From: JARDZI01 sp041639705
GTDB lineage: Bacteria; Bacillota; Clostridia; Clostridiales; Caloramatoraceae
Assembly (NCBI GenBank): GCA_041639705.1
Contig: JBEQBT010000032.1
Coordinates: 1 to 19,720, forward strand
DNA length: 19,720 nucleotides
Reading direction: 5' to 3'
Shown: positions 6,380-13,888 of the stretch, in pieces
Layout: every line of letters starts with the position of its first letter
How positions within the stretch are numbered: position 1 is the stretch's first letter
Position numbers and translations under genes: made by a program
Notes under the pieces: model-generated
What the model was told of the DNA's origin: nothing
Seen by the model: only the letters and a program-made list of their open reading frames with translations
Database searches by the model: none

Positions 6380-7876
6380 TTAGTGTCTATTAATACTTAT
6401 TGTTATAGTTCCACTGCTCTCCTCAGAATAAGCTGTTAATTCACCAACAATTTTTTTATCTCCAATGTAAATACATACTGGCTCAGCTTTTATATCTCTA
6501 TCAATCATATAAGCTTTTACACTATTGGATTTTACAAAATTAATATTTATACCATATATTCCTTTCATCTCAGTTACAAAGTTATTAAAAGCAGCATGAG
6601 TTAGTTGGTTGAAGCTTTGGTCAGTATAAATAGTATAGTCAAACTTTTTATAATGCATAGAATATCTTAAACACTTATTTTCGATTTCCTTAAGCATATA
6701 TGAAATATTATAGTCAGTTTTCGAATTATTTTCATAAATCATATTTTGAAGTGTCTTGCCTTTTTTTGCTCTGGACATCTCAAGAAGACCAAGATGAGTA
6801 AAATCAAATATACTGTTTTGTATCTTATCATTTTTAAATAGCTGCTTAATAAAATTAATAATAATCTGTTTATTCTTGTTGTTATTCATATTAATAAAAT
6901 CAATAATAATAATTCCCGATAAATTTAATAGTCTAACCATCCTAAATATTTCAAGACAAGCTTCCATATTAGTTTTTAGTACAGTTTCCTCCTTATCCTT
7001 ATCTCCTATGAAACTGCCTGTATTTATATCAATTGTTGTCAATGCTTCTGTTTTCTCAATAATTAAATAACTTCCTGATTGCATGGAAACCCTTTTATCT
7101 AGGTTTTTTAACATGTCATTAGAAAGGGTATTTATAAATCTAAAATCCTGTTCACTATATTCGATTAAATTGCTTGCTTCCTCTGAATGTTTATTTAAAA
7201 TATCAAAAATGTAGTCAATATCCTGTTTTCTGTTCACAAATATTTTATTTACATCACTTTTTATATACTCTCTAATAATATAATTTAAAAAATTCCTAGA
7301 GTTGAAAACCATTTCTGGAGGTTTGATGTAATCATATTTTTTCCATACATTATTCCATAAGTTCTTCAGATAGGAATATTCCTCTAAAATAATATCATCC
7401 TCAATGCCTTCGGCTTCAGTTCTGAATATTATTCCATACCCACTTCCCCATATATCTTTAGATATATTTTTTAATCTATTTATAGTTACCTCATCCTTGA
7501 TCTTATGGGAAATATATACGTGGTTATAATTTGGAAGCAGCACAATATACTTACCTGGAATACTTATCTCTTCAGAAACTCTAGGTCCCTTATCCCCGCT
7601 TGTTTCTCTAATTACCTGAACTAGTATTTCATTTCCTCTTTTATATTTATCATTCAATATACCTTCTTTAAAATGAAGTATTGCATTTTTCTGAGTTCCA
7701 ATATTAACAAATGCAGCATTAAGCCCTGGTACTATATTTTCAATTCTACCTTTATATATATTTCCTGTTATGCTTTCATCATCATGATTTTCAACATAAA
7801 GCTCCTCAATTTTCCCATCAATATAAATAGCTGCCCTACTTTGAGTGATTCCTCTATCAATATAAAGCTCCTTCAA
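6380..7876 (-). CDS. rng: Ribonuclease E/G family endoribonuclease lacking Zn-link cysteines
   Basis: RNase E/G enzymes cut single-stranded, A/U-rich RNA for rRNA processing and mRNA decay. The 498-residue protein has the embedded S1 domain at about 37-105 (GNIYKGRIENIVPGLNAAFV, then KGPRVSEEISIPGKY). The two catalytic magnesium-binding aspartates are in TIDIN (D283) and IIIDFINM (D326). The GLLEMSRAKKGKTL segment (363-376) corresponds to the family GLVEMTRKR. However, the CPxCxG zinc-link that normally follows and joins subunits is absent: no cysteine pair occurs there, and the few cysteines elsewhere are isolated. The start is TTG at 7874-7876 with a GGGATGTGAT ribosome binding site, four bases after the stop of the preceding gene, so it is coupled to the radical SAM pair. 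The family call is firm; activity without the zinc-link is unknown. Confidence 0.93.
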   Translation of the reverse strand: MKELYIDRGITQSRAAIYIDGKIEELYVENHDDESITGNIYKGRIENIVPGLNAAFVNIGTQKNAILHFKEGILNDKYKRGNEILVQVIRETSGDKGPRVSEEISIPGKYIVLLPNYNHVYISHKIKDEVTINRLKNISKDIWGSGYGIIFRTEAEGIEDDIILEEYSYLKNLWNNVWKKYDYIKPPEMVFNSRNFLNYIIREYIKSDVNKIFVNRKQDIDYIFDILNKHSEEASNLIEYSEQDFRFINTLSNDMLKNLDKRVSMQSGSYLIIEKTEALTTIDINTGSFIGDKDKEETVLKTNMEACLEIFRMVRLLNLSGIIIIDFINMNNNKNKQIIINFIKQLFKNDKIQNSIFDFTHLGLLEMSRAKKGKTLQNMIYENNSKTDYNISYMLKEIENKCLRYSMHYKKFDYTIYTDQSFNQLTHAAFNNFVTEMKGIYGININFVKSNSVKAYMIDRDIKAEPVCIYIGDKKIVGELTAYSEESSGTITISINRH

Positions 7877-7880
7877 ATTA

Positions 7881-8582
7881 TCACATCCCTGAATAGTATG
7901 CTAATAGATTAACCCATTTACCATTTGAAATACTATAAATTTCACTTCTCTCAATCTCTGGATAGCCATATATATTATTGTTTGATTTTTCTTTTAATAA
8001 TTCAGAAATCATATCAGGTCCAAGACTTCCTTTACTACCAGTAAATAGAAGGCATTCAATTATAATTTGCTGTTTATCATAGTTTAATAGTCTAATATCC
8101 TTTATCAGAGGTCTAATATCCACTACTTTTTCTCCAGATTTAGTTCTTTTGTTCCTGAATATTTCTACAGAAGACAGTACTTTCTGAATTATGTTATCGA
8201 TCTCCTGTTCTTCCATATTATGCTGAAGCTTAATTATGTACTTTGCACCTTCAACACTTCCCATTGAAGATGGCATTTTTTGAGTTATATTCAAAACCCT
8301 TAAGATTTTTATACCCTCTGGAAGCGCACTATTTAATTTTTCTTTTATTGTTGATTGGTCTATAAATTCATCAAGTTCAATATCAGCATACTCTGCTGTA
8401 CTTGCTATTCCCAGGGATAATGGTGCAGCTACTGATATGCTTGCATGTGGATTGAATCCTTTAGAATATGATATTGGTATCCCGGCTCTTCTTAATGCTC
8501 TATGGAGGGTTCTCATTGTATCAAGGTGGGAAATGAATTTTGCACTATTAACCTTTGTAAATTTCAATAATACTCGTTCCAT
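7881..8582 (-). CDS. TIGR03936 family radical SAM-linked protein (DUF2344)
   Basis: I recognise this as the DUF2344 protein that accompanies, or is fused to, the TIGR03960 radical SAM enzyme in many bacteria. Its biochemical role is not established. Recognisable features are the N-terminal FTKVNSAKFISHLDTMRTLH, the RRAGIPISYSKGFNPH segment with its conserved histidine, and SVAAPLSLGIAS. These recall an RNA-contacting fold but carry no known catalytic motif that I can name. The ATG at 8580-8582 was preferred over one nine bases upstream (8591) because it overlaps the upstream stop as TAATG and leaves proper room for the GGCGGTGA ribosome binding site. It is translationally coupled to both neighbours, TIGR03960 upstream and rng downstream, which suggests all three act together. 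Confidence 0.9.
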   Translation of the reverse strand: MERVLLKFTKVNSAKFISHLDTMRTLHRALRRAGIPISYSKGFNPHASISVAAPLSLGIASTAEYADIELDEFIDQSTIKEKLNSALPEGIKILRVLNITQKMPSSMGSVEGAKYIIKLQHNMEEQEIDNIIQKVLSSVEIFRNKRTKSGEKVVDIRPLIKDIRLLNYDKQQIIIECLLFTGSKGSLGPDMISELLKEKSNNNIYGYPEIERSEIYSISNGKWVNLLAYYSGM

Positions 8583-10417
8583 TAAAAGCATTCACCGCCT
8601 TCAATAAATTTATTTACTCCACATCCAGTACAACCTAATCTACAATCCCTTGTCAATTCAGCCTTTTTTGCCTTTTCAAATTCTATCTGCAAATATTTTT
8701 TAGACACTCCAACATCAATAAAGTCCCATGGAAGTATTTCATTTACCTCTCGATTCCTATATGCATAAAATTCTGGATCTATATTACATTCTCTAAATGC
8801 ATCCATCCACCTATCAAAACTAAAGTGTTCCTGCCATCCATCAAACTTGCACCCTTTTTCAAAGGCTTTAATAAGCACCTGGGTTAATTTTCTATCTCCT
8901 CTGGCAAATATAGCCTCAAGATAACTTGTATGTGATTCATGCCAATTATAGGTTATATATTTGCTCTTAATTTTACTCTTTAAAAATTGTTGCTTTTCCC
9001 TTAAGGACTCCATTCTGTCCTGAGGTACCCATTGGAATGGTGTAAAAGGTTTTGGTACAAAGGATGATGTACTTACAGTTATACTAAGCCCTTTTTTTCT
9101 TTTTTCCTTTGGAACAGCCATATATGTATCAACAACCCTTTGAGCAAGAACTGCAATACCTTCAACATCCTCCATGGTTTCAAATGGAAGTCCAATCATA
9201 AAATATAGCTTGATTGTACTCCAACCTGACTCAAATGCACTTCCTGCTGATTTAATTAAATCCTCTTCTGTTACGCCCTTATTTATTACATCTCTCATTC
9301 TTTGACTGCCTGCTTCAGGTGCAAATGTCAGACCTGTTTTTCTTACCTTTTGTATTTCATTTATTAAATCAACTGAGAAGGAATCAATTCGAAGGGAGGG
9401 TAGTGAAATACCAACTTTTTCATTTTCATATTTTTTTACAAGCTCATTAACTAAATTTTGAATTTCCGAGTAATCACATATACTTAAAGATGTAAGGGAT
9501 ATTTCATCATAACCTGTACTTCTAATAAGTGCTTCAGCCTGTTCTATAAGCGTTTCCTTGCTTTTTTCTCTTACAGGTCTATAAATAATACCTGCTTGAC
9601 AGAACCTACAGCCTCTTGTACAACCTCTGAAGGTTTCAAGCATAATTCTATCATGAACAATTTCTGTTAGTGGAACTATTATATTTTTTGGATAGTAGCT
9701 TTCATCAAGATTCTCAATTATCCGTTTCTCAATAATTTCAGGATAATTCTTACTTTTTGGAGTTCTACTCTTAATAGTATCATCTTGATTATACTCTACC
9801 GTATATAGACAAGGCACATAAACTCCTTTTATTTTTGATACCATCTCAAGGTACTCAATTCTAGATCCATTTCCTTTTTTCCAAGCCTTGTAGTCATCAA
9901 GTATTTCATCTATTACCTCTTCAGCTTCTCCAAGTACAAATATATCCCCTATATCAGCTAAAGGCTCTGGGTTATACGCACAGGGTCCTCCAAAAATAAT
10001 AAATGGATGATTGCTTCTCTCAGAGGATAAAAGAGGTATTCCAGCTAAATCAAGCATGTTTAGAATATTTGAATAGCTCATTTCATATTGAAGTGTAAAT
10101 CCTACAAAATCAAATTCCTTTAACCCATCCTTGGATTCCAATGCATATAGAGGAATATTGTTTTCCCTCATTAAAGTTTCCATATCACTCCAAGGTGCGA
10201 AGGCTCTCTCACAATAGGAATCCTCTCTTTCATTAATTTTATGATATAGTATTTTTATTCCAAGATGTGACATGCCAACCTCATAAACATCTGGAAAACA
10301 CATCCCAAATCTTATATCAACATCTGATGGATTTTTAGTAATTACATTTACTTCCCCTCCAGTATATCTTCCAGGTTTTATAACCTTACTTAATATTTCG
10401 TCCTTAATAATAACCAT
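8582..10417 (-). CDS. TIGR03960 family B12-binding-domain radical SAM protein
   Basis: This is a 611-residue radical SAM enzyme of unknown substrate. The N-terminal ~180 residues form a B12-binding-like domain (FPDVYEVGMSHLGIKILY, GGPCAYNPEPLAD). The radical SAM core follows, with the cluster-binding Cx3Cx2C at C266, C270 and C273 in ETFRGCTRGCRFCQAG. A second Cx3Cx2C lies at the extreme C-terminus (C592, C596, C599, with C610 nearby), which could hold an auxiliary iron-sulphur cluster; that is an inference. The ATG has a strong AGGAGGAAA ribosome binding site. It begins 12 bases after spoIVFB and runs into the DUF2344 gene with a one-base overlap. Constant linkage to DUF2344 and RNase E/G points towards RNA modification, but no reaction is proven. 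Confidence 0.94.
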   Translation of the reverse strand: MVIIKDEILSKVIKPGRYTGGEVNVITKNPSDVDIRFGMCFPDVYEVGMSHLGIKILYHKINEREDSYCERAFAPWSDMETLMRENNIPLYALESKDGLKEFDFVGFTLQYEMSYSNILNMLDLAGIPLLSSERSNHPFIIFGGPCAYNPEPLADIGDIFVLGEAEEVIDEILDDYKAWKKGNGSRIEYLEMVSKIKGVYVPCLYTVEYNQDDTIKSRTPKSKNYPEIIEKRIIENLDESYYPKNIIVPLTEIVHDRIMLETFRGCTRGCRFCQAGIIYRPVREKSKETLIEQAEALIRSTGYDEISLTSLSICDYSEIQNLVNELVKKYENEKVGISLPSLRIDSFSVDLINEIQKVRKTGLTFAPEAGSQRMRDVINKGVTEEDLIKSAGSAFESGWSTIKLYFMIGLPFETMEDVEGIAVLAQRVVDTYMAVPKEKRKKGLSITVSTSSFVPKPFTPFQWVPQDRMESLREKQQFLKSKIKSKYITYNWHESHTSYLEAIFARGDRKLTQVLIKAFEKGCKFDGWQEHFSFDRWMDAFRECNIDPEFYAYRNREVNEILPWDFIDVGVSKKYLQIEFEKAKKAELTRDCRLGCTGCGVNKFIEGGECF

Positions 10418-10428
10418 AAAATTTCCTC

Positions 10429-11265
10429 CTATGTGCCAAATTTGCTTATTTCACTAAGCATTATATTACCAAAGCTTAAGTATGCTTTTAGAATTTCTTT
10501 TTCATTTAATATTTTATGAGATTTACTGTCTACACTAATATATATAATATAATATTTTCTAAAACAAAAGTATTTCATTACATCCATCAGCTTACAATCT
10601 GTTTTATAAATTATAGTATATTCTTCAAATATTTTAACTTTTTTTGAATATTCTTCCTTATTTAATGTATCCTTTATTATATCTATTATAATCTGTTTTT
10701 GAGAAGTATAACCAGTATAAATAAAGAAAATACCCATAGGAATTAAAATAAAACTATTAAATGATACTGGAACCAAAAATACAACAAAAACTATTAAACA
10801 TCCTAATATTATACCATTTATATTATTTATAGAATAGGCAGAATAAAAACTAATAAAAATTTTAAGTAGGTTTTTTAAAATTCTTCCTCCATCTAAAAAA
10901 CCTGCAGGTATTAAATTGAAAATGCACAATATTAAATTGGATTGACTGAGCATTAATAAATGAATATCTTTATGTGAAAACAATGAGAACATAACAAAAA
11001 AAATGAAGTTTATTAATGGCCCTGAAATAGATATAAAAATATCATCCAGAGGAGTAATAAATTCTTCATTTAAACTTGCAGATATGCCAAATGGCAGCAT
11101 CTTTATACTTTTGACTGAATAACCAAGTATTATGGCAGTAAAGCAATGTACCAATTCATGAATTATTATAAATGGAATATAATATAGAAATAAATCATTT
11201 ATAAAATATATTATTAAAAATACAATTGTATATAGAAATATTTTTATAGCATATTTAAAATTCAT
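10429..11265 (-). CDS. spoIVFB: Site-2-type intramembrane metalloprotease SpoIVFB (M50B)
   Basis: SpoIVFB sits in the outer forespore membrane and cleaves pro-sigma-K, releasing the late mother-cell sigma factor. The 278-residue protein has several hydrophobic helices. The zinc motif HELVH is at H36-E37-H40 inside the first helices, and the second active-site motif is LIPAGFLDGGRIL, with D125 as third ligand. A soluble C-terminal part (about 205-278) corresponds to the ATP-sensing CBS-type domain of the B. subtilis protein, but it is too divergent to assign motifs. Length matches B. subtilis SpoIVFB (about 288). It starts seven bases after the SpoIVFA-like gene, the same gene order as the B. 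subtilis spoIVF operon, which strongly supports the sporulation assignment over another M50 protease. Confidence 0.9.
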   Translation of the reverse strand: MNFKYAIKIFLYTIVFLIIYFINDLFLYYIPFIIIHELVHCFTAIILGYSVKSIKMLPFGISASLNEEFITPLDDIFISISGPLINFIFFVMFSLFSHKDIHLLMLSQSNLILCIFNLIPAGFLDGGRILKNLLKIFISFYSAYSINNINGIILGCLIVFVVFLVPVSFNSFILIPMGIFFIYTGYTSQKQIIIDIIKDTLNKEEYSKKVKIFEEYTIIYKTDCKLMDVMKYFCFRKYYIIYISVDSKSHKILNEKEILKAYLSFGNIMLSEISKFGT

Positions 11266-11272
11266 AACTACC

Positions 11273-11965
11273 TCAATTTACAATTGTTTTCAATAAACTT
11301 GTTGGATCTACTGATTCATCATTAAACGATACTTCAAAATGCAAATGAGGTCCTGTTGACACTCCTGTACTGCCTGATAATGCTATAATTGAGCCCTTTG
11401 TTATTTTATCTCCTTTATTCACTTTTATTTCTGAAAGATGTCCATATTTTGTTTTAAATCCATTATCGTGATTTATTACGATAACAATTCCAAGTGTCTC
11501 ATCCTCTGTAACATCTTCAACGGTACCATCATATACAGCTTTTACTTCAGTACCCTCAGCTACTGCAATATCAACTCCTGTATGTTCTTCTGGCTTATTT
11601 GTTACAGGATGAATTCTTGTTCCAAATTTACTTGTTATTTCACCATTAACAGGAAAATACTCTATAATAAAATCTTCATTCGTTTCACTTGGTGTACCTC
11701 CACTGGTTGGTGACTTGTTTATATAGTTATTTATAAGTGGATATGTATTATTAAATACATTTTGTGCCTTTTCTGTAAAATCTGCATAAAATACACTTTG
11801 AATTTTTTTATTTAAATTTATTCCTATTTGATTTTTAGTATATTTAATTAACATTAAAACAAGCAGTATAATTAAAACTATACCTAATTGATACGCTGTT
11901 TTCTTTAGCTTTGTATTATGAGATTTATTTACTTTATTAAATCTATATTGATTTATATTATACAT
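11273..11965 (-). CDS. Membrane-anchored M23 (LytM) protein in the SpoIVFA position
   Basis: The ~230-residue protein has a basic N-terminus, one membrane segment (about residues 25-42), a linker, and an M23/LytM domain at about 103-225. In B. subtilis SpoIVFA anchors and inhibits SpoIVFB and its LytM domain is degenerate. Here the full set of LytM metal and catalytic residues is present: HTGVD (H128, D132), YGHL (H176) and HLHFE (H207, H209), so it could be an active endopeptidase such as a SpoIIQ/SpoIVFA hybrid role. The ATG at 11963-11965 was chosen because GGGGTGAAGG precedes it; an upstream GTG (11974) lacks a ribosome binding site. It follows the mgsA terminator, so a promoter should lie at 11966-12031; TTGTCC and TATATA 17 bases apart are a weak candidate. 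Domain call is firm, SpoIVFA orthology rests on synteny. Confidence 0.85.
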   Translation of the reverse strand: MYNINQYRFNKVNKSHNTKLKKTAYQLGIVLIILLVLMLIKYTKNQIGINLNKKIQSVFYADFTEKAQNVFNNTYPLINNYINKSPTSGGTPSETNEDFIIEYFPVNGEITSKFGTRIHPVTNKPEEHTGVDIAVAEGTEVKAVYDGTVEDVTEDETLGIVIVINHDNGFKTKYGHLSEIKVNKGDKITKGSIIALSGSTGVSTGPHLHFEVSFNDESVDPTSLLKTIVN

Positions 11966-12031
11966 TACCTTCACCCCACTAATTTATATATAGATATTAT
12001 ATTAATGGGACAAGGATTAAATGCTACCTTT

Positions 12032-12058
12032 AAAAAAATGATGGCTAAAAGCCATCAT
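12032..12058 (-). terminator. Intrinsic terminator after mgsA
   Basis: On the minus strand ATGATGGCT-TTT-AGCCATCAT forms a 9-bp hairpin followed by seven T residues (12032-12038 region on the plus strand reads as A). It lies just downstream of the mgsA stop and closes the rodA-mgsA transcript ahead of the SpoIVFA-like gene. Confidence 0.92.
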
Positions 12059-12065
12059 CATAAAA

Positions 12066-12425
12066 TTATATCGTACTTATTAGTCGTTCAGCAGAACCCA
12101 AGTTTGTAGCTAGTGGTATATTATGAACGTCACATATTCTAAGTAGCGCAGTTATGTCAGGTTCATGTGGTTGTGCTGTTAATGGGTCTCTTATAAATAT
12201 CACTAAATCCATTTCTCCACTTGCAACTTTTGAACCTATCTGTTGATCTCCTCCTAAAGGACCTGATAAAAATCTGTGTATATTTAAACCAGTTGCATCC
12301 ATAATAACCTTTCCTGTTGTTCCTGTAGCAAATAAAGTATGCTTTCCTAATATGTTTTTGTGTTTTTTTGCGAAAATTACAATATCATCCTTTTTTTCAT
12401 CGTGTGCAATAAGTGCAATATTCAA
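12066..12425 (-). CDS. mgsA: Methylglyoxal synthase MgsA
   Basis: MgsA converts dihydroxyacetone phosphate to methylglyoxal and phosphate, a bypass of lower glycolysis when phosphate is scarce. Signatures are clear: NIALIAHD (H8), SGPLGGDQQIG (catalytic D60) and RDPLTAQPHEPD (H87, D90). The start is set at a TTG (12423-12425) because it gives the family N-terminus MNIALIAHD and is preceded by AAGGGG eight bases upstream. It follows the rodA stop by four bases. An in-frame ATG at 12471-12473 would add 16 residues absent from homologues and overlap rodA. At 119 residues it lacks about 18 C-terminal residues compared with the B. subtilis enzyme; all catalytic residues are kept. Coupling to rodA is curious for a metabolic enzyme. 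Confidence 0.95.
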   Translation of the reverse strand: MNIALIAHDEKKDDIVIFAKKHKNILGKHTLFATGTTGKVIMDATGLNIHRFLSGPLGGDQQIGSKVASGEMDLVIFIRDPLTAQPHEPDITALLRICDVHNIPLATNLGSAERLISTI

Positions 12426-12429
12426 ACTA

Positions 12430-13533
12430 TCATCCCCTTGAAAAATCAATTTTTTGTCTTCTTGCACTAACATTTAAAATTAAAGCAATAGAAACTAAAT
12501 TAGTAAGAAGTGAACTTCCTCCATAGCTCATAAAAGGCAGAGTTATTCCTGTAATCGGCATTAATCCAATGTCCATACCTATATTTTGTAAAATCTGAAA
12601 TGTTATCATTGTTAAAATTCCAATTACCATATAACACCCAAATTTATCCTTTGAGGTTTTAGCAATCTTAATGCTTTTAATTATGATGTTAAAATAAAGT
12701 GTTAATAAAACTATTATTCCCAGGAACCCCCATTCTTCAGCAAATACACTAAAAATAAAGTCTGTATGGGATTCTGGTATAAAGTTTCCACCTGCAAGAT
12801 TTCCCTTATTCCAACCTAGTCCAAAAAACATTCCAGATCCAACTGCCATTTTAGCCATAATTGCATTATAACCATTCCCTAATTTATCAAGTTCAGGTTT
12901 TAAAAATACTAAAACTCTATTTTTTTGATATGCATCAAGAATATTAAACCTCCATAGTATGGCAATAGATACTATACCAGTGATTACAGTTCCATATATA
13001 AACTTCAAATTAAGTCCTGCAACAAATAGTATTCCTAACATTGTAACAGCAAATATCATATTTGTACCTGCATCAGGCTGCATCTGTATTAATACCATTG
13101 GAATCAATATATAAATAACTATCTTACTTAAGTTTTTAAAAGTATTAATATTCTCCATATCCTCCATAATTTTAGAAAGAGCTATTATTGTAGCCAATTT
13201 AGCAAATTCAGCAGGTTGTCCTCCAAAAGGTCCAATGCCAAGCCAAGATTTTGCACCATTTCTTACAGAGCCAAACAATAGTACTAAAACTAACAAAACA
13301 ATTGAAGTAAAATAAATAATCTTATAATATCCACCTATTGTATTATAATCTACTAAAAGTAATGTAAAAACTATTGGTAAAGATATAATAAACCATGCTA
13401 TCTGATATTTAAAACTGCTTGAGGAAATGCTTGTTGCACTCCCAATTGTGATAATTCCTATTATTACTACTGCTATTACGCAAAATAATATTCCATAATC
13501 CATATTCTTAAAAATTTTTTTGTTTATTATCAT
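12430..13533 (-). CDS. rodA: SEDS peptidoglycan glycosyltransferase RodA
   Basis: RodA polymerises glycan strands from lipid II in the elongation complex, paired with a class B PBP. The protein (about 367 residues) is a polytopic membrane protein with around ten helices. It has the SEDS motifs PAEFAKLATIIALSK, DFIFSVFAEEWGFLG and PITGITLPFMSYGGSSLL. It is called RodA rather than FtsW or SpoVE because of the mre/mrdA neighbourhood; motifs alone do not separate these paralogues. The ATG at 13531-13533 has GAGGTG seven bases upstream. An ATG at 13548 would add five residues but has no ribosome binding site. It has its own extended -10 promoter after a hairpin-rich gap, and it is followed by mgsA. 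Confidence 0.88.
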   Translation of the reverse strand: MIINKKIFKNMDYGILFCVIAVVIIGIITIGSATSISSSSFKYQIAWFIISLPIVFTLLLVDYNTIGGYYKIIYFTSIVLLVLVLLFGSVRNGAKSWLGIGPFGGQPAEFAKLATIIALSKIMEDMENINTFKNLSKIVIYILIPMVLIQMQPDAGTNMIFAVTMLGILFVAGLNLKFIYGTVITGIVSIAILWRFNILDAYQKNRVLVFLKPELDKLGNGYNAIMAKMAVGSGMFFGLGWNKGNLAGGNFIPESHTDFIFSVFAEEWGFLGIIVLLTLYFNIIIKSIKIAKTSKDKFGCYMVIGILTMITFQILQNIGMDIGLMPITGITLPFMSYGGSSLLTNLVSIALILNVSARRQKIDFSRG

Positions 13534-13564
13534 AAGAACACACCTCATACTTTTAATAGGTTTG

Positions 13565-13593
13565 ATTATAACATAGTTTTAAATTAATATAAA
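13565..13593 (-). promoter_or_regulatory. Extended -10 promoter of rodA-mgsA
   Basis: On the minus strand TATAAT (13565-13570) is preceded by TGT to give TGTTATAAT, the same extended -10 as in the rplU promoter. TTTATA (13588-13593), 17 bases upstream, is a partial -35. It lies about 30 bases before the rodA start. Confidence 0.65.
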
Positions 13594-13620
13594 TAACTAT
13601 GAGGTATTATATATTTTGGA

Positions 13621-13650
13621 AAAATGATTTTATATTTAAAAAATCATTTT
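13621..13650 (-). terminator. AT-rich hairpin upstream of the rodA promoter
   Basis: A perfect 10-bp inverted repeat (13621-13630 with 13641-13650, AAAATGATTT and its complement) with a 10-base loop. Read on the minus strand it ends in a five-T run, so it could stop residual transcription before rodA. Its low GC content makes it a weak terminator candidate. Confidence 0.45.
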
Positions 13651-13672
13651 TGCAAAATATTTTCATTGATTC

Positions 13673-13719
13673 ATAAAACGCAATAAATACCTTTAAGTAA
13701 AATTATTATTGCGTTTTAT
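13673..13719. repeat. 14-bp perfect inverted repeat around GCAATAA
   Basis: ATAAAACGCAATAA (13673-13686) is mirrored exactly by TTATTGCGTTTTAT (13706-13719) around a 19-base AT-rich spacer. It lies in the minE-rodA gap beside other hairpins. It could be a terminator-like stem, a protein-binding palindrome or the end of a decayed mobile element; nothing in the sequence decides. Confidence 0.6.
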
Positions 13720-13740
13720 ATAATTTTATCGATTTCTAAG

Positions 13741-13831
13741 ACTCCACCTTCTATAAGGTGGAGTTTCCACTTTTTGCTTCAGGTGGGGTAGAGTCCCCAC
13801 CTGAAGTCTCAATGTTCAGCTTTAGCTGAAC
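13741..13831. repeat. Cluster of three perfect GC-rich hairpins in the minE-rodA gap
   Basis: Three near-consecutive perfect stems lie within 91 bases: 10 bp with a 4-base loop (13741-13750 / 13755-13764, ACTCCACCTT), 12 bp with a 6-base loop (13777-13788 / 13795-13806, CTTCAGGTGGGG), and 7-8 bp with a 2-4-base loop (13814-13821 / 13824-13831, GTTCAGCT). The first two share an AGGTGG/CCACCT core. Local GC is well above the surroundings. There is no open reading frame. The layout resembles sub-terminal palindromes of IS200/IS605-type elements or a structured RNA; no transposase or tnpB is present here. Confidence 0.7.
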
Positions 13832-13856
13832 GAGTTCACTACATTTTAATTAACAA

Positions 13857-13888
13857 ACAAAAAAGATAAGAATAAGAATTCCTATCTT
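13857..13888 (-). terminator. Intrinsic terminator overlapping the minE stop
   Basis: On the minus strand AAGATAGGAAT-TCTT-ATTCTTATCTT forms an 11-bp stem (one G-U pair) followed by a TTTT run. The first arm covers the last minE codons and stop (13878-13888). It ends the minCDE transcript. Confidence 0.8.

Noticed and set aside
13549..13881. CRISPR-like array suggested by repeated stems in the minE-rodA gap
   Set aside because: The stems differ in sequence and length and there are no direct repeats with regular spacers.
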